This document shows, in pieces, positions 1-9,711 of a DNA stretch of 64,000 bases. Every line of letters starts with the position of its first letter. Position 1 is the stretch's first letter. The translations under genes were made by a program, and so were the position numbers. The notes below the pieces were generated by a model. The model saw nothing but the letters and a program-made list of their open reading frames with translations. It searched no databases and had not been told where the DNA came from. This stretch comes from an uncultured Prevotellaceae bacterium (GTDB lineage: Bacteria > Bacteroidota > Bacteroidia > Bacteroidales > Bacteroidaceae). The DNA lies in NCBI GenBank assembly GCA_902761605.1, contig CACWLC010000003.1, forward strand, positions 33,812 to 97,811, read 5' to 3'.

Positions 1-54
1 CAGCGATTAAGATAATTTATCCTTTGAGCAATTAGATTTTATCGAATTATAGTA

Positions 55-2454
55 ATGAGAAAACTTATTCTTTTATTTTCCCTGCTTATCATAGCTTCTC
101 AAGGCTATGCTCAGGGATTAACAGATCAGCAGGTACTCCAGATGGCCATTAGCGAGAAACGCTCAGGTGCTTCGGAGACAGACATTGCAGCACGTCTGAT
201 TCAGAAGGGTGCAACGATGGAGCAGATACGGCGTATACGTCAGCAGTATGCCAAGCAGATCACTCGTCAGGGTATGGATGATACTGTCGACAATGCCATA
301 GGCAGTGCCAAGGATCGTATGCGCAAAAATAATGAGGTTACTGATGGAGATATTGTTACCAGGCATGGCAAGAATGCTCCTGTTGTGGTTCAGGAACCTT
401 TGGCACCTTCAGGTAAACGAGTGTTTGGTCGTGATATTTTCAATAATAAGAAACTCTCATTTGAACCTCCGATGAATATTCCAACACCGCAAAATTATGT
501 CCTTGGGCCTGGTGACCAGTTGATCATTGATATCTATGGCGCTACACAGGAGAGCAGCACTCTTACTGTTAGTCCTGATGGTGAAATCACTATTCCAGAT
601 TTCGGTCCGGTTCGTGTTAGCGGTCTTACTGTAGCTGCAGCTCAGAGTCGCATCCGCAGTAAGCTCGGATCCTATTATGAGAGCTCAGAAATAAAGGCCA
701 CCTTAGGTCAGACCCGTACTATCATGGTTAATGTGATGGGTGAGGTGAAAGTCCCCGGCACTTATACTCTCAGTGCTTTTGCCACAGTTTTCCATGCCCT
801 CTATATGGCAGGTGGTATCAATGATTTGGGGACACTCCGCTCTATCAAGGTTTTCCGTCAGGGCCATCAGATCTCCGTAGTCGATGTCTATGAGTTCATC
901 CTTAATGGTCGTCTGGCTGGCAATATTCGTCTACAGGATAATGATGTTATTCAGGTAGGCGCTTATGACTGTATTGTTGATATCGCAGGACGTGTAAAAC
1001 GTCCGATGGCTTATGAGATGAAGGCCAACGAGAGTCTCTCAACTCTTTTGAAGTATAGTGGAGGTTTTGCTGATAATGCCTATAAGAAATTGGTTCGCGT
1101 TCTCCGAAACGAGGATCTTAAGACAGTCTATAACGTAGAAGAATTCGATTTCTCAAGTTTCAAGATAGCTGATGGCGATCAGGTGATTGTTGATTCTATC
1201 TTAAACCGTTACAAGAATATGATTGAGATAAAGGGAGCTGTTTGGCGTCCGGGCATGTATCAGTTGGGTGATAAGGTTTCGAGTGTACGTTCTCTTATTG
1301 AGACTGCTTCAGGTCTGACAGAAGAGGCTATGACCTCTCGTGCCGTATTGCGCAGAATGAAAGCTAATCGCACTCAGGAGGTTCTTCCTGTAAATTTGGA
1401 AGGCATCCTGAATGGTACGGAGGCTGATATTCCTTTGAAGAACGAAGATGTAATTTTCATCCCTAAATTGGCTGAGCATCAGAACCTGCGCACCCTCACT
1501 ATCGATGGCGAGGTTATCTTCCCAGGCACATACGAGTATGCCGATAATATGACAATCGAAGACTTCATCCTGTTGGCTGGTGGTCTTACCGATGCTGCAT
1601 CTACTCTTAAAGTCGATGTGTCACGTCGCATTTACGATCCTAATGCCTCTGAGGCTGGCATGGAGATTGCCAAGACATTCAGTTTCTCTCTTAAGGATAA
1701 CTTCAATGTAGATGGCGACCGTAGCTTTGTGCTTGAGCCATACGATATCGTTCAGATCCGTAAGAGCCCAGTCTATCAGTCGCCAGTTCGTGTAAGCATT
1801 GAGGGCGAGGTAGCTTTCCAGGGCACCTATACCATGGAGACCAAGAATCAGCGCCTTTCTGATGTCGTTAAGATGGCAGGAGGAGCTATCCCTGGCTGCG
1901 ATGTGCGTGGTGCCCGCTTGGTTCGTAAGATGACTGACGATGATAAGGCCCGTATGCAGGCAGTATTACGCATGGCTCGCCAGAGTGCCGATGGCAAGGA
2001 TTCTATTGCTATCGATAAGATTGCACAGTCTGATACTTATACTGTTGGTATCCATCTCGATGAGGCCTTGGCTAATCCTGGCTCTACACAGGATATCGAA
2101 CTGATGGATGGCGACCGTCTGATTGTCCCTCGCTTCAATCATACCGTTCGTATCAGTGGCGATGTTAATGCTCCAAATACGGTTGCTTTCAATGAGGGTA
2201 AAAACTATAAGTATTACGTAAAACAGGCCGGTGGTTTTGGAAATCGCGCCAAGAAGGGCCATACCTATATTGTTTATCAGAATGGCACAATGGCAGTAGC
2301 CAAGAAGGGCGGCAAAATTGAGCCAGGTTGTGAGGTGGTAGTACCCTCTAAGGCTCCACGTGACAACAATGCCATCTCTCGTTGGTTGGGCATCGGTACC
2401 AGTGTAGCCAGCTTAGCTACTATGTTTGCCACTATTGCTAACTTAGTAAAATAA
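55..2454 (+). CDS. SLBB-domain polysaccharide export protein (Wza-like)
   Basis: Likely outer-membrane/periplasmic channel of the polysaccharide export machine. The 799-residue product begins with a signal peptide (hydrophobic core at residues 4-17, ending SQGYAQ). A Poly_export/Wza-type domain lies at about 140-225 (motif YVLGPGDQL, then IDIYGATQ). About six SLBB-like repeats follow, starting near residues 223, 305, 388, 480, 580 and 697, each with the pattern G(E/R/A/D)V..PG.Y and a later AGG. A hydrophobic segment near the C-terminus (WLGIGTSVASLATM) may be membrane-inserted. The length matches the large multi-SLBB form common in Bacteroidota rather than the about 380-residue E. coli Wza. 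It is the first gene of the cluster in the window and sits 5 bp before the Wzz-like gene, so the two are surely co-transcribed. Confidence 0.92.
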   Translation: MRKLILLFSLLIIASQGYAQGLTDQQVLQMAISEKRSGASETDIAARLIQKGATMEQIRRIRQQYAKQITRQGMDDTVDNAIGSAKDRMRKNNEVTDGDIVTRHGKNAPVVVQEPLAPSGKRVFGRDIFNNKKLSFEPPMNIPTPQNYVLGPGDQLIIDIYGATQESSTLTVSPDGEITIPDFGPVRVSGLTVAAAQSRIRSKLGSYYESSEIKATLGQTRTIMVNVMGEVKVPGTYTLSAFATVFHALYMAGGINDLGTLRSIKVFRQGHQISVVDVYEFILNGRLAGNIRLQDNDVIQVGAYDCIVDIAGRVKRPMAYEMKANESLSTLLKYSGGFADNAYKKLVRVLRNEDLKTVYNVEEFDFSSFKIADGDQVIVDSILNRYKNMIEIKGAVWRPGMYQLGDKVSSVRSLIETASGLTEEAMTSRAVLRRMKANRTQEVLPVNLEGILNGTEADIPLKNEDVIFIPKLAEHQNLRTLTIDGEVIFPGTYEYADNMTIEDFILLAGGLTDAASTLKVDVSRRIYDPNASEAGMEIAKTFSFSLKDNFNVDGDRSFVLEPYDIVQIRKSPVYQSPVRVSIEGEVAFQGTYTMETKNQRLSDVVKMAGGAIPGCDVRGARLVRKMTDDDKARMQAVLRMARQSADGKDSIAIDKIAQSDTYTVGIHLDEALANPGSTQDIELMDGDRLIVPRFNHTVRISGDVNAPNTVAFNEGKNYKYYVKQAGGFGNRAKKGHTYIVYQNGTMAVAKKGGKIEPGCEVVVPSKAPRDNNAISRWLGIGTSVASLATMFATIANLVK

Positions 2455-2459
2455 CAATT

Positions 2460-3536
2460 ATGACAGAGAATAAAACAGCTATCTCTAAGAAGAAACCTAT
2501 AGATTATGGTAAGATATACCATGATCTTCTTAAGTATAAACGGTTGTATTATATAGTTTTGCCTGTGGCATTTGCATTGTCGGCATTATATATGCTTTCA
2601 ATCCCCAACTATTATACTTGCACGGTCAAGTTGAGCCCTGAACTCTCCAATCGCTCGACGTCAACTAGTAGCTTAGCTTCATTGGCGAGCAGCTTTGGTG
2701 TCAAGTTAGGTTCTGGTATGGGTAACGGCTCTGATGCTTTATTCCCAACGCTTTATCCTGATTTGATGGCCTCGGTAGATTTCAAAGCCGATCTCTTTAA
2801 AATCAAGGTTTGCCCAGAGGATTCAGAGCAGGAATATTCATATTACGACTATTTAATGTTTCATCAGAAAGGACCATGGTGGGGAAAGATGATTAAGAAT
2901 CTTGTGAAGATGTTAGATAAAGACGTCGAAAATGATACTGTGAGGATTGTTAATCCCCGACATCTAACAAAAGAAGAATTTTCTTTGATGAAAAGTCTCG
3001 ATGAAATCATTACATGTCAAGTGGATAAAAAGACGATGGTCATGACACTGAGCGTTATTGATGTTGATCCAGGGGTAAGCCAAACAATGGCTGATTCAAC
3101 TATGGCCCTGCTCCAACGGTATATTACAGAGTATCGTACCAGCAAAGCCCGTGTTGATTTGGAATATAACAAGAAACTTCTTGCTGAGGCCAAACGAAAC
3201 TATGAGAAGGCTAGTCGTGCTTATGCGTCATTTGCTGATGCCAACTTGCATACCTTTCAAGAGCGTATTCTTCAAAGAAAGGCTGAGTTGGAAACCGAGA
3301 TGGTGCTGCAGCGTACAGTTTATCAGCAAGTGGTCGCGCAGTATCAGCAGGCAGAGATGAAACTCCAAGAAGAAACCCCAGCTTTTGCTGTGATACAAGC
3401 TTCAACAGTTCCTGTAAAAAAGACCGGTCCAAATCGTTCTAAGAGTTGTATTATTTTTGTGTTCTTTATTTTTATTGTTACTTCTGTTATCATTCTTTAT
3501 AGAGAGGATGATTTGAAAAGTATTATAGGTTTGTAG
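2460..3536 (+). CDS. Wzz-type chain-length determinant protein
   Basis: Inner-membrane co-polymerase expected to set polymer length and contact the export channel. The 358-residue product has a Wzz-like layout: a first membrane helix at about residues 29-48 (LYYIVLPVAFALSALYML), a large periplasmic region with a predicted coiled-coil stretch at about 225-300 (rich in Ala, Glu, Lys, Arg), a proline-containing PVKKTGPNRSK motif, and a second membrane helix at about 331-350. There is no Walker A/B tyrosine kinase domain at the C-terminus, so this is the kinase-less type. It lies 5 bp after the SLBB export gene, which supports the assignment. Confidence 0.88.
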   Translation: MTENKTAISKKKPIDYGKIYHDLLKYKRLYYIVLPVAFALSALYMLSIPNYYTCTVKLSPELSNRSTSTSSLASLASSFGVKLGSGMGNGSDALFPTLYPDLMASVDFKADLFKIKVCPEDSEQEYSYYDYLMFHQKGPWWGKMIKNLVKMLDKDVENDTVRIVNPRHLTKEEFSLMKSLDEIITCQVDKKTMVMTLSVIDVDPGVSQTMADSTMALLQRYITEYRTSKARVDLEYNKKLLAEAKRNYEKASRAYASFADANLHTFQERILQRKAELETEMVLQRTVYQQVVAQYQQAEMKLQEETPAFAVIQASTVPVKKTGPNRSKSCIIFVFFIFIVTSVIILYREDDLKSIIGL

Positions 3537-3584
3537 TGGAATTGGAGTTCTGATTCCTTTGCAAAGCCTTATTATTTCTTGATT

Positions 3585-5108
3585 ATGTCAGATAATAAGA
3601 GGATAGCTAAGAATACTTTGTTTCTATACGTCCGAATGCTTTTTGTAATGGGCGTATCGCTTTATTCCGCTCGTGTGGTATTGGACAAGTTAGGCGTTGA
3701 CGACTACAGCCTGTACAATGTGGTAGGTGGTGTTGTTGGTATGTTGTCTTTCTTGAACGGTACTTTAAGTATAGGAACTTCTCGTTTCCTAACTTACGAG
3801 CTGGGTCGAAAAGAGGGTAATAAGTTGAGTTTGACATTTAATACAACATTTTATGCTCATTTGGCTTTAGGCATACTTTTTATTATCCTGTTAGAAACGG
3901 GTGGAGTGTGGTATATTTATAACAAATTGGTCGTTGATGCCTCGCGTATCGATGCGGCCATGATTGTTTTTCAGATATCAATTTTTGCATCATTAATTGG
4001 TATGCTACAGGTGCCTTTCACTTCTTTGATTTTGGCGCATGAGGATATGGGAGTGTATGCATATGTGGGGATATTTGAAGCTGTAGCAAAATTAGGAGTT
4101 ATTTATGCATTGGTGGTTTCTAATACAGATAAATTAATTCTGTATGCCGTTCTGATTGCTATAGTCCAGCTGCTTGTAGCTTTGTGCTTTTGGACATATT
4201 GCCATCGGCATTATATAGAATCTCGGTTGAAATTATTGTATGATAAGAGTATTATGAAATCCTTGCTTAGTTTTTCTGGCTGGAATGTATTGGCAAATTT
4301 GTCAGAGACATTAAAACTTCAGGGTTATATAATACTCCTTAATTTGTTTTTTCAGCCGTTTGTGGTTGCGGCGCAAACCATAGGAAATCATGTGGCTGGA
4401 GCTATGATGCAGTTTATCTTCAACTTTCGCAATGCTATCAATCCTCAGATTATCAAGCTTTATGCCGCTGGTGAGTATGAAGAGTCAAAGCGGTTGACCA
4501 TGAGCAGTACAGTGTTGGTGTTTGACTTGGTTCTTCTGTTAGGTCTTCCAACTATCTTTGTAATGGATACAATTATGAATATATGGTTAGTTGATGTTCC
4601 ACCATATACGGTTATATTTACTCAGTATATCATTGCTCAGCGTATATTAAGTACTTTTGATGCGGCATTTTACATACCTATGATGGCTGAAGGCAAGATT
4701 AAGACCAATTCTATATTAGCGTCATTATCAGGTCCTGGGCTCTTCCTTCTCCTATATGTTATTTTTAAACTTGGTGGTGACGTTATGTGGATGCAGTATC
4801 TTGGATTATTGGTACTTGCATTGTTTGGCTTTTTTATTAAGCCATACCTGTTGGTTCATGATGAGAAAGGGTATAGCTATTCTGACTTTGTGCTCTGTTT
4901 CTTAACATGTGCAAAGGTAACAATATTATCCGTTTCCCTTTCGTATTTGTTTTATAAGCTGATAGGCACTTCATCTATACTCTTATCCGTATGTGTATTT
5001 GTAGCGGTTTTTGTTTCTGTCATACTTTCCAGCTACGTATTTATGGAAAAGTCTATGCGTGAAAAAGTGATGTTAATGGTAAATGGTGCTATCAAAAAAC
5101 GATTTTAA
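3585..5108 (+). CDS. Wzx-type polysaccharide flippase
   Basis: Multi-pass membrane protein of the MOP/Wzx superfamily, expected to flip undecaprenyl-linked repeat units across the inner membrane. The 507-residue product is hydrophobic throughout with roughly 12-14 membrane segments; the N-terminal region (NTLFLYVRMLFVMGVSLYS, then ARVVLDKLGVDDYSLYNVVGG) is typical of Bacteroidota Wzx proteins. I start at the ATG at 3585; an in-frame TTG six bases upstream would add two residues and is less likely. The stop codon TAA directly abuts the next ATG. Confidence 0.9.
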   Translation: MSDNKRIAKNTLFLYVRMLFVMGVSLYSARVVLDKLGVDDYSLYNVVGGVVGMLSFLNGTLSIGTSRFLTYELGRKEGNKLSLTFNTTFYAHLALGILFIILLETGGVWYIYNKLVVDASRIDAAMIVFQISIFASLIGMLQVPFTSLILAHEDMGVYAYVGIFEAVAKLGVIYALVVSNTDKLILYAVLIAIVQLLVALCFWTYCHRHYIESRLKLLYDKSIMKSLLSFSGWNVLANLSETLKLQGYIILLNLFFQPFVVAAQTIGNHVAGAMMQFIFNFRNAINPQIIKLYAAGEYEESKRLTMSSTVLVFDLVLLLGLPTIFVMDTIMNIWLVDVPPYTVIFTQYIIAQRILSTFDAAFYIPMMAEGKIKTNSILASLSGPGLFLLLYVIFKLGGDVMWMQYLGLLVLALFGFFIKPYLLVHDEKGYSYSDFVLCFLTCAKVTILSVSLSYLFYKLIGTSSILLSVCVFVAVFVSVILSSYVFMEKSMREKVMLMVNGAIKKRF

Positions 5109-6227
5109 ATGAAAAAGAAACTTGCAATTATAGGTGGCAGCTATCTTCAGCTGCCTATTGTAAAGAAAGCAAATGAAATGGATATAGAAACCCATTGCTT
5201 TTCATGGCGTGACGGGGCTGTTTGTGCAGATGTGGCAGACTTCTTCTACCCGATTTCTATTATTGAGAAAGAGGAAATATTGAAGAAATGTCAGGAGATT
5301 AGTATTGATGGTATTACGACAATAGCATCCGACACAGCTGTTGTAACAGTGAATTATGTGGCATCTCGAATGGGACTTCGTTCCAATCCTGATGAGTATT
5401 CTGAGGTTACCACGAATAAATATAAGATGCGCCAGTGCTTCTTGGATAATGATGTCCCTTCACCAAAGTTTGCATTGGTAGAAAACTTAGCTCACTATCA
5501 GATTGTTGGTTTCAAATTCCCACTAATTGTAAAACCCACGGATCGTTCGGGAAGTAGAGGAGTTGAGAAAGTTTTAGACCCCGTTCAACTTGAAGAAGCC
5601 ATTATAAGAGCACAAAACGAGTCGTTTGAACATAAAGCCATCATTGAGGAGTTTGTTACCGGTCAAGAAATAAGTGTTGAATCTATATCCAATGAAGGTA
5701 AACATACAATTCTTCAAATTACAGACAAAGTGACTACAGGAGCACCCTTCTTTGTAGAACTTGAACATCATCAACCCTCATCTCTCCCGGAAGATATTAA
5801 AGATCGAGTAAGGGAAATTGTATTAAAAGCACTAGATGCACTTCATATTCAATATGGTGCAAGCCATTCGGAATTGAAAATTACCGAAGATGGTGACATT
5901 CGCGTTATAGAAATTGGTGCTCGTATGGGCGGCGATTTTATTGGCTCTGATTTAGTCCGTCTTTCTACAGGCTACGATTTCTTGAAAGGCGTAATAGAAG
6001 TAGCATTGGGTGAATTCCATAAACCCCAAATTACAAAGCATAACTACTCTGGGGTGTATTTCTTGTCGGAGGAGAAAAAACACTTAAAGTCTGTTATTGA
6101 GAATTGGAGAGATTACCCTGAGATTGTTGACGCAGAAATAACAGATTCCGTGCTCCGTCGTATAGAATGTAGTGGCGATAGGAGTGGTTATCTTATATAT
6201 GAGAGTTCTTCAAAGTTTAATGTATAA
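5109..6227 (+). CDS. ATP-grasp ligase (carbamoyl-phosphate-synthase-like)
   Basis: ATP-dependent carboxylate-amine/thiol ligase of unknown substrate. The 372-residue product has an N-terminal pre-ATP-grasp fold (KLAIIGGSYLQLPIVKKA), a central ATP-grasp domain (FPLIVKPTDRSGSRGVEKV, about residues 135-155; EEFVTGQEISVES) and the metal-binding end motif VIEIGARMGGDF near residue 275. In polysaccharide clusters such enzymes often join an amino acid or other acyl group to an amino sugar or a cytoplasmic intermediate; since a WecE-type aminotransferase lies two genes downstream, acylation of a 4-amino sugar is a reasonable guess, but the sequence does not show the substrate. It starts exactly at the end of the flippase gene. 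Confidence 0.82.
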   Translation: MKKKLAIIGGSYLQLPIVKKANEMDIETHCFSWRDGAVCADVADFFYPISIIEKEEILKKCQEISIDGITTIASDTAVVTVNYVASRMGLRSNPDEYSEVTTNKYKMRQCFLDNDVPSPKFALVENLAHYQIVGFKFPLIVKPTDRSGSRGVEKVLDPVQLEEAIIRAQNESFEHKAIIEEFVTGQEISVESISNEGKHTILQITDKVTTGAPFFVELEHHQPSSLPEDIKDRVREIVLKALDALHIQYGASHSELKITEDGDIRVIEIGARMGGDFIGSDLVRLSTGYDFLKGVIEVALGEFHKPQITKHNYSGVYFLSEEKKHLKSVIENWRDYPEIVDAEITDSVLRRIECSGDRSGYLIYESSSKFNV

Positions 6228-6244
6228 ATAATGTAGGCTTGGTT

Positions 6245-7255
6245 ATGAAGGATATAGTTGTGTTTGGAGCAACGGGTACAGTTGGGGCATATACATGCTT
6301 ATATTTAAAAGAGCATTCTCACAACGTTATAGCCGTTGGTAGTAGAGCTTCGGATAATGGATTCTTTGCAGATTATGGTATTATGTATTATTCTGTAGAT
6401 GTCCGAAATAAGTCAGACTTTGATAGATTGCCTTATCAGGATATATATGCAGTTGTTAATCTTGCAGGAATGTTACCTGCTCGTATGGAGGGCTATACCC
6501 CTCAGCGATATATTGATATCAATATGACAGGTGCTCTGAATATATTGGAATACTGTGCAAAGGCAAAGGTGAATAGAGTTGTTTATTCACAATCAATCTC
6601 TGATGTAGCCCGTTTGTGTGGAACTCCTGAACCAATAAGCTCTGATGCTCCAACAAGTTTTCCATTGAATAATGACCATAGCGTCTATTCTATAACAAAA
6701 AATGCTGCTGTGTCGCTTTTAGAGCATTATTCTGCAAAGTATGGATTTAAGCATTTTGTATTGAGATTCCCCAATATATATCTTTATCATCCTAATCCAT
6801 ATTATTATGTGGATGGGGAAAAGAAATGGCAAGGATATAGGCTAATGATTCATAAAGCAATGCACGGCGAACCACTGAGTATTTGGGGTAATCCCAATAA
6901 GGTACGTGACGTTGTTTACGTAAAAGACTGCTCACAGATTATTGAAAAATGTATTTCTACAGCTGATGCTCCTAATGGAACTTACAATGTGGGGACTGGT
7001 ATAGGTACCACAATGGAGGAGCAAGTACGTGGTATTGTAGAGATTTTCTCACCAAAGAATGCATCATCTGAAATATCGTATGATTCAGCGAAGCCAGATG
7101 CAGTTGAGTATGTCTTTGACATGAGTAAGGTGGAAAAATTCCTTGGGTATAAACCTCAATACGATTATATTGCGTATCTTAAGGATTTTAAAGCAGAAAT
7201 GCAACAACAGCGATTTGAAAAGCTTTGGGGCAGAGATTTGGTAGAACAAATATAA
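6245..7255 (+). CDS. NAD(P)-dependent sugar epimerase/dehydratase (extended SDR)
   Basis: Extended short-chain dehydrogenase/reductase, probably acting on a nucleotide sugar. The 336-residue product starts with a Rossmann motif (VFGATGTVGAY), has a Ser region (YSQSISDVA), the catalytic YSITK (Tyr-x3-Lys) and the late VRDVVYVKD and GTYNVGTG motifs of the RmlB/GalE family. I use the ATG at 6245 rather than an in-frame TTG at 6239. The exact reaction (epimerase, dehydratase or reductase) cannot be told from the sequence. It lies between the ATP-grasp gene and wecE, so the three may form a sugar-modification module. Confidence 0.85.
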   Translation: MKDIVVFGATGTVGAYTCLYLKEHSHNVIAVGSRASDNGFFADYGIMYYSVDVRNKSDFDRLPYQDIYAVVNLAGMLPARMEGYTPQRYIDINMTGALNILEYCAKAKVNRVVYSQSISDVARLCGTPEPISSDAPTSFPLNNDHSVYSITKNAAVSLLEHYSAKYGFKHFVLRFPNIYLYHPNPYYYVDGEKKWQGYRLMIHKAMHGEPLSIWGNPNKVRDVVYVKDCSQIIEKCISTADAPNGTYNVGTGIGTTMEEQVRGIVEIFSPKNASSEISYDSAKPDAVEYVFDMSKVEKFLGYKPQYDYIAYLKDFKAEMQQQRFEKLWGRDLVEQI

Positions 7256-7263
7256 ATAAATAT

Positions 7264-8403
7264 ATGAAGATTGATTTTAATCGCCCTTTTTTGACGGGCA
7301 AGGAGGCACATTATATGTATCAGGCAGTTTACACAGGTAAGTTGTCTGGAAATGGAGTATTTACCAAGAAATGTCAGCAGTTCTTTGAAGAGAAATATGG
7401 CTTTAAAAAGGCTATTATGACAACTTCTGGAACAGACGCATTGGAGATGGCTGCCATTTTGTGTGATGTACAACCTGGTGATGAAGTAATTGTGCCTAGT
7501 TACACATTTGTTTCATCAGCTCTAGCTTTTGTACGTCAAGGGGCGAAAATAATATTTGCCGACAGCTATGCGGACAACCCCAATATTGATGCTGATAAAA
7601 TAGAGGCACTGATTACAGATAAAACAAAGGTAATAGTACCTGTTCATTATGCAGGCGTGGCTTGTGATATGGATAAGATTATGGATATTGCAAACCGTCA
7701 TAGTTTATTTGTCGTTGAAGATGCTGCTCAGGCTTTTGATTCATATTATAAAGGTAAACCTCTTGGCGGAATAGGTCATTTTGGATGTTTCTCTTTCCAT
7801 GAGACAAAGAATGTTACTGCTGGCGGTGAAGGTGGATTGCTTGTTGTAAATGATGAGCGTTTTGTTCGTCGTGCAGAGATTATCTGGGAAAAAGGAACCA
7901 ACCGTGCAGAGTTCTTCCGTGGTATGGTGAATAAGTACGGTTGGGTAGATACTGGTTCTAGTTTCCTTCCTTCAGAGATTAATAGCGCCTTTCTTTGGGC
8001 ACAGCTTGAAAATCTGGAGATGATTCAAAGTCGAAGAAAGCATATTTGGAGTATGTATCATGAAGGATTAAAGAACCTTGCAGACAAAGGATATGTTAGT
8101 ATGCCCAACATCCCGGAATATGCTACTAACAATGGCCACATGTTTTATATGGTATGTCGTTCGCTTGATGAACGTACTGCACTAATCAATTATTTAAAAC
8201 AGCATGACGTATTGGCAGTATTCCATTATCTCAGCTTGCACAAGAGCGAGTACTATGTCACTCATGGTGGCAAAGAAGTTGATTTGCCAAACTGCGACAA
8301 GTTTGCTGATCAACTTGTGCGTCTTCCTATGTATTTTGACTTGAAAGATGAAGATATAGAGGTTGTTATTTCCTTAATTAATGAGTTCTATTATGGCAGA
8401 TAA
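7264..8403 (+). CDS. wecE: dTDP-4-amino-4,6-dideoxygalactose transaminase (WecE/RffA type)
   Basis: PLP enzyme of the DegT/DnrJ/EryC1 family. The product closely follows the WecE pattern: GKL.G.G.FT..CQQ near residue 27, TSGTDALEMAA near 54, IVPVHYAGVACDMD at 124-137, VEDAAQ at 151, and FSFHETKN with the PLP lysine at residue 182. WecE converts dTDP-4-dehydro-6-deoxyglucose to dTDP-4-amino-4,6-dideoxygalactose (Fuc4N), so the polymer probably contains a 4-amino-6-deoxy sugar. No rmlA/rmlB for the dTDP-sugar precursor is in this window. I start at ATG 7264; an upstream in-frame start at 7225 would run far into the epimerase gene. It overlaps the next gene by about 11 bp. Confidence 0.87.
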   Translation: MKIDFNRPFLTGKEAHYMYQAVYTGKLSGNGVFTKKCQQFFEEKYGFKKAIMTTSGTDALEMAAILCDVQPGDEVIVPSYTFVSSALAFVRQGAKIIFADSYADNPNIDADKIEALITDKTKVIVPVHYAGVACDMDKIMDIANRHSLFVVEDAAQAFDSYYKGKPLGGIGHFGCFSFHETKNVTAGGEGGLLVVNDERFVRRAEIIWEKGTNRAEFFRGMVNKYGWVDTGSSFLPSEINSAFLWAQLENLEMIQSRRKHIWSMYHEGLKNLADKGYVSMPNIPEYATNNGHMFYMVCRSLDERTALINYLKQHDVLAVFHYLSLHKSEYYVTHGGKEVDLPNCDKFADQLVRLPMYFDLKDEDIEVVISLINEFYYGR

Positions 8404-9700
8404 TAAGCCACGTGTTTTAGTCATCTCATCTGTTGATCCATATATTGGTCCTGGCATTGTTGGCTTACAACATTACAATGCTCTTAAGAAAGGAGGTCTT
8501 GATGTGGATTTCTTGACAAAGTATCCAGTCAAAGATCATCCTGAATTTATTAGTGTTTATGGAAGATATCCAAATAGGATAGAAACTTTTATTGCAAAAA
8601 TTAAGAAAACGATTAAAAAAACGTTCCATCTTGATTCGTTGGTATGTCAAGAGCCTACATATTTCTTTTTCTATAAGAATGAGATATTACCGGAAGTGCC
8701 TGTTGAGAAAGTCATAGCGAAAATTGAAAAAGAGTATGATATAGTCTATATCCTTTTCTGGCAAGGGTTATTGAGTTTTGCCACAATCAATGCTTTGTAT
8801 GATAAACTTAAATGTCAGTTCCAATTCAGGTGTGTTGATTATTCTCCAATGGCAGGAGGTTGCCATTTTACAGGTGATTGTCAACGTTATAAGACAGGGT
8901 GTGGCTGTTGTCCAGGAATCAAATCACATAAGGAAAGTGACTTTACAAGGTGGAATGTACAGTATAGGCAAAAGGTTTACAAAAAAGTAAAACCCATTGT
9001 ATATGGTAATAGTTACATGAACACCTTTTATAGGAAATCATATCTTTTAAAAGATTATGACCGTTTAGAAGTAGTGTATCCTCTGATGGACAATAATGTT
9101 TTTCAACCGTTGGATATGGCTACTTGTAGAAGTCAATATAATATTCCCAATGAGAAGGAATTTGTTATTTTCTTTGGTTGTCAAGGCTTGAATGACGAAC
9201 GTAAGGGTATTTCTTTTCTTTTGGATGCACTTAATTTTTTTCATAATTGCCTGACAGTATCAGAAAGGAAAAAAATCCTGTTGGTAATTGCTGGTCGCAA
9301 TATTGAAGAGATTCAAGACTCGCTAAAATTTGATTATAAGTACCTTGGATATGTTAGCCTGTCAGAATTGCCTTCGATTTATTCCATGTCGAATGTATAT
9401 CTTAGCCCTACTGTGAATGATGCAGGTCCTTCGATGGTAAATCAATCATTATCTTGTGGGACTCCTGTTATTGCGTTTGAAATGGGAACTGCACTTGATG
9501 TTGTAAAAAATCAGGGTACGGGGTATTGTGCAGAACTCCGCAATGTTGAGGATTTTGCTAATGGGATTGAACATATTTTCCGAATGGAAAGTATAGATTA
9601 TAATCGAATGAGAGAAAAATGCCGGGAACTAGCGTTATCTCTTACATCAGAGAAAGCTTTTGTTGACAGATTTTTAATGACATATATGAAGTATAAGTAA
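8393..9700 (+). CDS. Glycosyltransferase, GT4-like
   Basis: Probable GT-B fold retaining glycosyltransferase that adds one sugar to the lipid-linked repeat unit. The product begins PRVLVISSVDPYIGPGIVG, a typical N-terminal strand and glycine loop, and its C-terminal half has the GT4 signatures: LVIAGRN, YLGYVSLSELPSIYSMSNVY and the DAGPSMVNQSLSCGTPVIA donor-site region near residue 345. A Cys-rich insert (GDCQRYKTGCGCCPG, about residues 164-178) also occurs in some GT4 proteins of these clusters. ATG 8393 overlaps wecE by 11 bp; ATG 8381, four codons earlier, is an alternative. Donor and acceptor are unknown. Confidence 0.82.
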   Translation: MADNKPRVLVISSVDPYIGPGIVGLQHYNALKKGGLDVDFLTKYPVKDHPEFISVYGRYPNRIETFIAKIKKTIKKTFHLDSLVCQEPTYFFFYKNEILPEVPVEKVIAKIEKEYDIVYILFWQGLLSFATINALYDKLKCQFQFRCVDYSPMAGGCHFTGDCQRYKTGCGCCPGIKSHKESDFTRWNVQYRQKVYKKVKPIVYGNSYMNTFYRKSYLLKDYDRLEVVYPLMDNNVFQPLDMATCRSQYNIPNEKEFVIFFGCQGLNDERKGISFLLDALNFFHNCLTVSERKKILLVIAGRNIEEIQDSLKFDYKYLGYVSLSELPSIYSMSNVYLSPTVNDAGPSMVNQSLSCGTPVIAFEMGTALDVVKNQGTGYCAELRNVEDFANGIEHIFRMESIDYNRMREKCRELALSLTSEKAFVDRFLMTYMKYK

Positions 9701-9711
9701 AAAATGTTACA

